Shown here: positions 57,129 through 64,000 of the stretch, piece after piece
Layout of the letters: every line of letters starts with the position of its first letter
Position numbering within the stretch: the stretch's first letter is position 1
NCBI GenBank assembly: GCA_030340625.1
Contig: JAOPHQ010002297.1
Location: 42,501-106,500, forward strand
Direction: 5' to 3'
Length of the DNA: 64,000 bases
Source: Merluccius polli
Taxonomy: Eukaryota > Chordata > Actinopteri > Gadiformes > Merlucciidae
Program-made: the position numbers and the translations under genes
Notes under the pieces: model-generated
Database searches by the model: none
The model's input: only the letters and a program-made list of their open reading frames with translations
What the model was told of the DNA's origin: nothing

Positions 57129-57202
<74 letters not shown>

Positions 57203-57242
57203 CCTACAGTATATATAGGCTATATATATATATTTTTTTTAA
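57129..57242. repeat. (TA)n with central palindrome
   Basis: TA run from 57129; near its end ATATAGCCT (to 57205) pairs with AGGCTATAT (from 57217), giving a long AT cruciform candidate. G14 follows at 57278-57291. Confidence 0.9.
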
Positions 57243-57299
57243 AAAGGTCGATCGCATCGCATCACGACTGCTCTGAAGGGGGGGGGGGGGGTTGTCGTT

Positions 57300-57318
57300 C
57301 AGTTTGAATGCTCGGAGT

Positions 57319-57393
<75 letters not shown>

Positions 57394-57453
57394 GGTCGTG
57401 GGTAGAAAGCAGTGCCTCCTCGGTGCTGGGTGTCTGGAGGAAGGGGAGGGAGG

Positions 57454-57496
<43 letters not shown>

Positions 57497-57825
57497 GGGG
57501 TGGGGGGTGGGGTGGGGGAGGAGGGAGACTGACGCGTCAGTGTGTGAGTAGACGAGATTCAGTCCACAGTATGCAGCCTGCGGAGCGGCACGCGATCCCC
57601 CACTCCCGTCCCCAGTGAGACGCTGATGGAGATGGTCACCTCGGTCTCTGGACGCATCACAGGCTGGCTGGCCGTGGACGAGACCAGACCCCGCTGCACC
57701 TGAGCAGACCCACGGAGGACAGGATATCTCACCCACAGGATCTCCAGTGATGTCTGCTGTGTTTAGTGTCACGTTACGGATTAATCTAGAGCAGTAAACA
57801 TCCCGTGGAGTTGTGTTAATCTGAG
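57300..57825 (+). promoter_or_regulatory. candidate promoter and non-coding first exon of the next gene
   Basis: Two GA-repeat tracts (57321-57391, 57456-57494) are followed by GC-rich sequence with the palindrome TGACGCGTCA (57530-57539), a CRE/AP-1-like site. The segment ends CTGAG|GTAAGG at 57825/57826, a strong splice donor, with no following coding match. Two short upstream frames (57571-57618 and 57627-57704) end in stops, as in many 5' leaders. In other vertebrates the gene after cntn6 on the same strand is cntn4, so this could be its first exon. No homology was tested. Confidence 0.35.
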
Positions 57826-57848
57826 GTAAGGCACCATACTTGTGTTTA

Positions 57849-58150
57849 AGTATTATTGTTATTATTGTCATTATTGTTATTAGTGTTATTATTATTATTA
57901 TTACTTATTTATTATTATTATTATTATTATTATTTTTATTATTTTTGTATGATTATATACATTTTATTAGGCCTATATTATTGGTATTATTGTGCTATTG
58001 TTTTTATTATAATTGTTGTTATAATAATAATTATAATAATAATAATAATAATAATAATTACAATTATTATTATTATTACTTTATATTTTTGTATTATTAT
58101 TATTTTTTGTATTATTATTAGTTTCATTATTATTTTTTATGATTATTATT
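57849..58150. repeat. (ATT)n-rich low-complexity region
   Basis: About 300 bases of ATT/TTA/ATA triplets with interruptions, in the candidate first intron. Isoleucine/tyrosine frames over it are artefacts. Confidence 0.93.
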
Positions 58151-58216
58151 ATGATTATTGTTGGATATTGGACCGTTGGTATGGCCGCTGCTGCTATAGG
58201 TGTGATGTGTGTGCAT

Positions 58217-58339
58217 GCTGATCGAGGCTACCTCGTGTTGGACCGGACCGTCAGCAGCCTAAATAGTGCTGATCGAGGCTACCTCGTGTTGGACCGGACC
58301 CGGTAGTCCGGTCCGGACCCGGTAGTCCGGTCCACTGCA
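58217..58339. repeat. GC-rich tandem duplications
   Basis: A 33-bp segment starting GCTGATCGAGGCTACC occurs at 58217-58249 and 58268-58300. It runs into two 19-bp units GGACCCGGTAGTCCGGTCC at 58296 and 58315. Each 19-mer is partly self-complementary. Confidence 0.9.
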
Positions 58340-58690
58340 GCCGCCGGTTTACTTTCAAACTTTTCGCCGATTACACGTAAAACCCACGAGCTGACCGTGG
58401 CGTGGACTTGCACCTGATCCGACCCTGCAGCCTCCTGGTCTGCTGATCCGACCCTGCAGCCTCCTGCCTCCTGGCGGATCCGCGGGATGCAATCTGCTGC
58501 TGCTGCGTCCCTCCACGAGGCTTCTCCGCGACGCGTGTCCGTCAGTCTGAGCGCAGATGTTTAGTAATCCTCGGAGGGAGTCGACCCCCCCACCCCCATC
58601 TCCCTCCAATCTCCCCCCATCTCCCTCCAATCCCCCCCCCCCCCCCCCCCCCCCCCCAATCTCCCCCCACCATCACCCATACAATCCCCT
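58340..58690. other. GC-rich island continuing from the candidate promoter
   Basis: CpG-rich unique sequence with a repeated CTGATCCGACCCTGCAGCCTCC-like motif (split over about 58415-58465) and a C26 run (58632-58657). No convincing coding frame on either strand. Confidence 0.4.
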
Positions 58691-59166
58691 CAGGATTTAC
58701 TCTTCATGTCGGTGACCAGTGGCTGTAAGCAGCAGGAGACATTCCTCTGTGCTGTAGGACGCAGGATGAGACCCTAAGCAGAAGGTGTGAAGATGTCATC
58801 ACACGCACAGTCTGTTTAATGGGCACCACAGCAGCCATGAAGTCCCCCTAAAAGCACTGCATCTGAGACAATTAAAAACGTGTTGTTCTCTGCCCTAATT
58901 ATTCTTCTTGTATAGGCGATCATTCCTGGTTTGAAATTGTCTCGACATTTTAGGAAAGTCCCAGTCCCTCTCTATATGCTAAATAGACAATTTATTATAA
59001 TAATTTATTAAAAATCTTGCATTAAGTGGTTGGGTACATCATGCAGTCTCCATTTTTTGTCAGGTTGCTCAAGATTCCTCATAAAAAATGAGAAGGAGTT
59101 AGGGCTTCACGCTCATCGTTTTTGATGTAATGCAGACACACAGCTCTGTTGGATAATATAGCTTTC

Positions 59167-59230
<64 letters not shown>

Positions 59231-59319
59231 CTTTGACCTATATACTCTGTGTGTGTGTGTACAAGTTTGTATATGCATGTGCATGAAGTCGTAATTTAAC
59301 TTGATGCCATGATGCCGTA

Positions 59320-59383
<64 letters not shown>

Positions 59384-59505
59384 TGTGTATGTAGGCCTAC
59401 ACAGTTGTACATGTGTGTGCCTATATGTGTATGAACTCAATTGTCCTTTAACTTGACGTCACGATGGCATAAGTGTGTCTGTGTGTGTGTGTGTGTCTGT
59501 GTGTG
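59167..59505. repeat. (TA)n and (GT)n microsatellites
   Basis: TA at 59167-59226, GT at 59322-59377 and 59474-59505, then GAT/GAC triplets to about 59540. Confidence 0.95.
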
Positions 59506-59759
59506 ACGTCTGATGATGATAACGATGATGATGACGACGATGCTGTCGGATGAACAGAACCAGATGTAGAAACATGTAAACGATGATCTCTGTGACGGAT
59601 CGCCAAGGTGCGTCCCTGAGAGCACCTGGCTGGCTGCGCTGAACAATAGAGGAGGTGCTCCTGCGGTACCTGAGACTTCCCGGGGAAAAAAGCTGGGAAT
59701 AGAAACAGGACTTTAATGCGTTTGTGTGCTGAGCGCCAACAGCTTGTCAAGAGTGACGA

Positions 59760-62700
59760 AGCACAGAAGTGACGTTAAAAAGATTCGGGCATAGGTGCAT
59801 CAAGAGCCCCGTCATAAAATTTTCATTGCGTGAGCTGTGCATGAAGTATTAAAGGAATGTGTTGTCAGGGTCATATTTATTGCATGTGTGTCTAGGAAAA
59901 CTATCTGAAGAACAGGGGTGGAAAAGCGGGTTTCCGGAGAGCTGATATGCATAGAAAGGCTGTGGGATGTGTTGTGACTCTTATTAATGCCACATTTTAT
60001 ATTAGCAGTATTAGATCTATGGACTCATTTTGTAGTGGAATATGGTTGTGTGTGTTTATGCGATGAAGTGTCATTAAAGAAGGCCGTCTGTTGTCCAGAA
60101 GCACAGGTGTGCTTCGGACTCGGACTATGTGGTGAGAGTTTGGAAACATTTTAAAATGATCCTTTTGGGAAATGAAGCTTTTAGTAAATAATGCTGGGAG
60201 ATTTTGTTAAGCTTGTTTAGCTGTAAAAGTGATATATATTTCTTTATATTTCTTTGTTATACTTCACCTTGAGTGAGTGTATTGTATATGGTGTCTTGGG
60301 TGTATCGGTGGTTGTATGTTATATGTGGACCACAACACAAAAGAGTGATGTGAATGTTCAACAAGTATATTTCTAAACTGTACATTCAAATATAATGTGT
60401 CCATGCATATTGCATTCACATGTTATCCAGATGTTGTTTATGACACCCTTTAAATATAAAAACGTCCATCTGGCATTAATGTTTTCCGCATTGATATTCA
60501 CTGTCTTAAAATGTTTTTCACGCTCCTAAACTTTTTGGAGGTGCCAGCCATGAGGTGTCATATACATTGTTTAATATTCATCCTACTTTTCATTACAAAG
60601 GAGTATTACATGTTTTACATTTGAACATGTTTGTGTGTTAGAAGTATTTGTATTTTGTGTTGGATCTTCACATCGAGATTGGTTTCCATGTCTCTATATT
60701 AAAAAGGGTTGCTGTCCAGCTGACTGTTCAATGTAATCATCTTGGGTGTATTTCTCCCTGGCTTTTATTGACTGTACACTGGATTGTCAGGATGCATGTC
60801 AATATTCACAGTAAAGGGACTACCTCTGCAATGCATACAGTTGAAATGAGAGGTTAGGCCTACTAATATACTGTATAGTAGTGCACAAAGGCAGAAAGCA
60901 GATACATTTCTGTCATGGTCTGTCTGATATCATTGTAGCCATTGTATTTCCCCCCCAAAATGGACATGAACTTTAAATCAGATTTTGTTAAATGCTGTGA
61001 TTAAATATTTCTCAAATTGTTCCAATTTTGTTCCAAAGTACAATTTTAATTTACATTTGTATTTTAAATAGGCCTAAGACAATGGTGCAGCCTTTTAAAC
61101 AGTGTGAATATTTTATGAGAAGCTGATGTCCCACCATTCATAGACATCCCTGAACACATTGCAACTTGTGCAGCTATCCATTTGCTACCCATTTTCCACC
61201 ACGTTTTGCATACAGTATAGCACAGAGGAAACACAGTGCTAGACCTCCTTGCCAACTGAGACGGATCCTCTCTGAGATTCCCATGGTCTCTTAGTGAAGA
61301 GGAACGTGGGAAACCCCTCATTAGATCCTGTTCAATACGCGCTAACTGTATAGCGACAATATAGCCACTAAGAATGTCGCTTTGAAAGTCTGTTTTCTGA
61401 ACCATGTTCAGACTCTCAGTGGAGTTGTCTCCGGTTTCACTGGGCTATGGTCTGCGCTGTGCCGACGCGACTGCACAAAGGGAACATTTCCATTGGCAAT
61501 AATTGCATGTAAGCTCCTCTATCTTCTACATCACAAAACAATCAAGGCTTCAATTATTTAATAGGACAGGAAGTGTAAGCCTGCTCAATAACCCGGCTCC
61601 AATGTCCTCCGATTTTGACCATCCCCGTCTCCTTGGTACTGGAAAATACCCTTGTGTACTTGAATAGTTTTAGCATCCGTTAATACAACGATTCTTTATT
61701 TTGGTTTATCACTGTAAGGCATTTCTTTTATGCACACACTAATCCTTAGGGGGTGGGTCTTTGTCTGCAGTCTCTGCTTGCAACATCCCCTTATTCAAAC
61801 ATTGTTGCACACATGCTCTCCTTGGGAGAGTGGCTTTAATTGAGTGCTTAATAAGACAACAGTAGACAGCTGCCATTTTCAAGGGATTTCTGTGCATTGG
61901 GACCACTGGTGTTATTAGATATGCCTTGAATGAAGCGACAAACATCTATTTATCCTTTGTTTTTGATAACAATATCAGACCGGGTGGGCGCATGAGGTTG
62001 TTCTGATTTGCATCAGCCAAAGTCCATGAAACTTGAACTAGAACTGTTTTTTTTTTGTCTGGCTTATATTTGAGGATTACGTGTTTTTATAATGCAAAGT
62101 AACATATACGTATAAGTATACGTACTTCGTTGCAGTTATTTTGTAATGTTTGTCTTACAGTTCAAATTTGCGCTACTTTATGACTCTTAATCAAGTGATT
62201 TCCTTACGGATGTCTAAACTTTACCGGAGTCACTTTCAACTAAGATATCTGTATTTTTACTCAAGTGTGACTTTCTAGTCATTTATACGCCACTGTTTCT
62301 GAGTGTTATGTATGATCCATTTCCCTGTGCTTACTATTACATTCTGAACCACTGCTGCAGCACCCAGAGGGCTTTGTTATTTTCTCCTTTCACTCAACAT
62401 TACAGGATTAAACAGAGAGCGCGAGATGACGAAAAAAACAAAACATTATATAAATACTGAATTGTACATACTGAGAACTGAAAAATGCCTATACATTTTT
62501 GTTTAAAATGGGCTTTGGGTTATTTAGCACTGAACTTTGAACTTGATGATGCCATTGGTTTTACCATTGTCACTGACTGTACGAAAACCGCAGTCGTTTT
62601 CACTATTTCTGACCACAAAAATAGTGTGTTCATGAAGACCATTTTCTTTGTATGTCCTTGATTCTTATTAATTAATATTTAATCCATTGCACAAGTACAT

Positions 62701-64000
62701 AGTTATCATGGATTATATTGCATTATGTTGTGCACTTGAGCTGGTCATCAGCTAAAAGCACAACCAAGGACTTCCATTTTTAAATCCCTGTCTCATGGAT
62801 GAAGAGTGACTCTAGTACCATATAGGCTCGGCATTGTGCTTAAACTCTTTCATTTATTCCAGGTTTTTGTATTATTTAAGGAAAACATAAATCAGGGAAC
62901 TGCTCTTACACAGCACAATTCAGTCTACAATTCATCCAGTGCTGACCAGAAGTAAAAAAAAAAAAAAAAAAAGGAGTATTCAAGTGTTGACCACTGAGTA
63001 GCAGGAGAAATATTTCTAGAAAGACACAGCGGAACATAATTCATTTTGATTGGCTGGGGAATTTGCGTCACTTAGTTTCTGCTACTAATACTTGATTTTG
63101 ATTGGGTGGAGGAGGGAGGGAGGGGGTACGGTTTTTTTTGCAATGGTTTGAAATAACGGTTGATTGATGTAGGATGTCTATTATTTAAGGGAGTAGCAGA
63201 TCAGTTGTCGTCTACAATACGCAACTGGAGGAATAACATTAAAATCGTCCTGGGAATCTCGTTAATCTTCGGATGTTTACTACATTGGAAAATAAGAATT
63301 TCTATTTTGTCTGTCTTTGTTCTATTATTATCGGAAATATTTTCACGTTTATTTAAGTATAGGTTATAGTGGTAGCTACTAACCTATGCACAACCTCCAG
63401 AGAATTAACTGAAATGAGAAACATGCCAAACTTTATATCTCCTTGGCTTGTTATAACTATTTTTTAATGCACATTGTCGTTTGCAGTATGACTGGAGGTA
63501 CTGTCATTCAGAGCCCCTCTTATGACGGTTCCTCGGAAGTTCAAGGCAAGCATTCAGGAAACGTTTCTTTCCAAGTCAATGGAGATGTCTCTGGTTTAGT
63601 TAAATGAGACGGAACTCAAATAGGACTCAAGTCAATGACTTATAGTGCTTTAAGGTCAGGGACAATGCCAAGGAGAAAACCCTTTTCATTCATTTTATGT
63701 TCATTTCAATGGTAATCTGTTCAATTAAAGCCCTATACAACATGCCCAGAGGAAAAAAAAAGTTGTTTTAGGCTGACATTTGACAAAAATGCCTTCCTTG
63801 CAGTCATAGGTCTATTTGCTTGAGGAAAGTACAAGTTACAAGTTACATCATAGTTTACAAAATTATGATTTACATTGGGAATGTGACCTTTTCATTGGGT
63901 TAAGATCACAAAATGTAAATACTATGCAATGCGCATTTCCATATTCGGCATGAGTATTTGCATGGTTAGTAGTCCTATCTAGTGTGAAGTGTTATTAATT
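59760..64000. other. intergenic or intronic, nothing recognised
   Basis: AT-rich sequence. Short frames lack domains. A 113-codon minus frame at 61064-61405 is open but matches nothing I know. A poly-A run lies at 62955-62972. Confidence 0.5.

Noticed and set aside
57299..57871. 190-codon minus frame
   Set aside because: Ser-Leu runs from the GA repeats; the plus strand better fits a 5' leader.
61064..61405. 113-codon minus frame as a gene
   Set aside because: No recognisable domain and no nearby promoter or splice evidence; could be chance or an unknown repeat.

Overview
The window looks like teleost fish nuclear DNA. It has long introns, clean GT-AG splice junctions, tRNA-derived SINEs, hAT-type and LINE remnants typical of ray-finned fish, and a very high load of dinucleotide repeats and long poly-G/poly-C runs. 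Gadiform (cod-like) genomes are known for such tandem-repeat density, so a gadiform is possible, but the sequence does not prove it.

Region 1 (about 1-20.2 kb, + strand) is the 3' three-quarters of one gene, a contactin most like contactin-6 (cntn6). Sixteen exons between 190 and 18290 join in one reading frame of 784 codons plus a stop, with every intron phase compatible. They encode the end of Ig3, Ig4, Ig5, Ig6, four fibronectin type III (FN3) domains and a short hydrophobic C-terminus. The 5' part (signal peptide, Ig1, Ig2, start of Ig3) lies upstream of the window. The introns hold SINEs, a degenerate Ty3/Gypsy pol fragment and microsatellites. A probable 3' UTR runs to a poly(A) signal near 20222.

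Region 2 (about 20.2-57 kb) shows no convincing protein-coding gene. It is a repeat-rich desert. It contains a 908-bp hAT-type element with a perfect 8-bp target duplication (31251-32158), a dead LINE with reverse-transcriptase remnants (about 35.9-37.3 kb), a nested-looking element inside 17-bp perfect inverted repeats (46744-47249), a 307-bp MITE (50777-51083), three diverged copies of another MITE-like family (about 21.5, 50.1 and 56.5 kb), a degenerate TTAGGG-like tract (43.8-44.06 kb) and many minisatellites. In other vertebrates cntn6 is followed by a large gap and then cntn4 on the same strand, which fits this layout.

Region 3 (about 57.2-58.8 kb) is a GC-richer island that ends a candidate non-coding exon with a strong splice donor at 57825/57826. 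It may be the promoter and first exon of the next gene, perhaps cntn4; this is inference. The last 5 kb shows no supportable gene.

I found no wholly new biological system. The best leads are the glycine-rich insertion in Ig5, the weak C-terminal GPI signal of the contactin, the candidate downstream promoter, and several unusual inverted or compound repeat structures.
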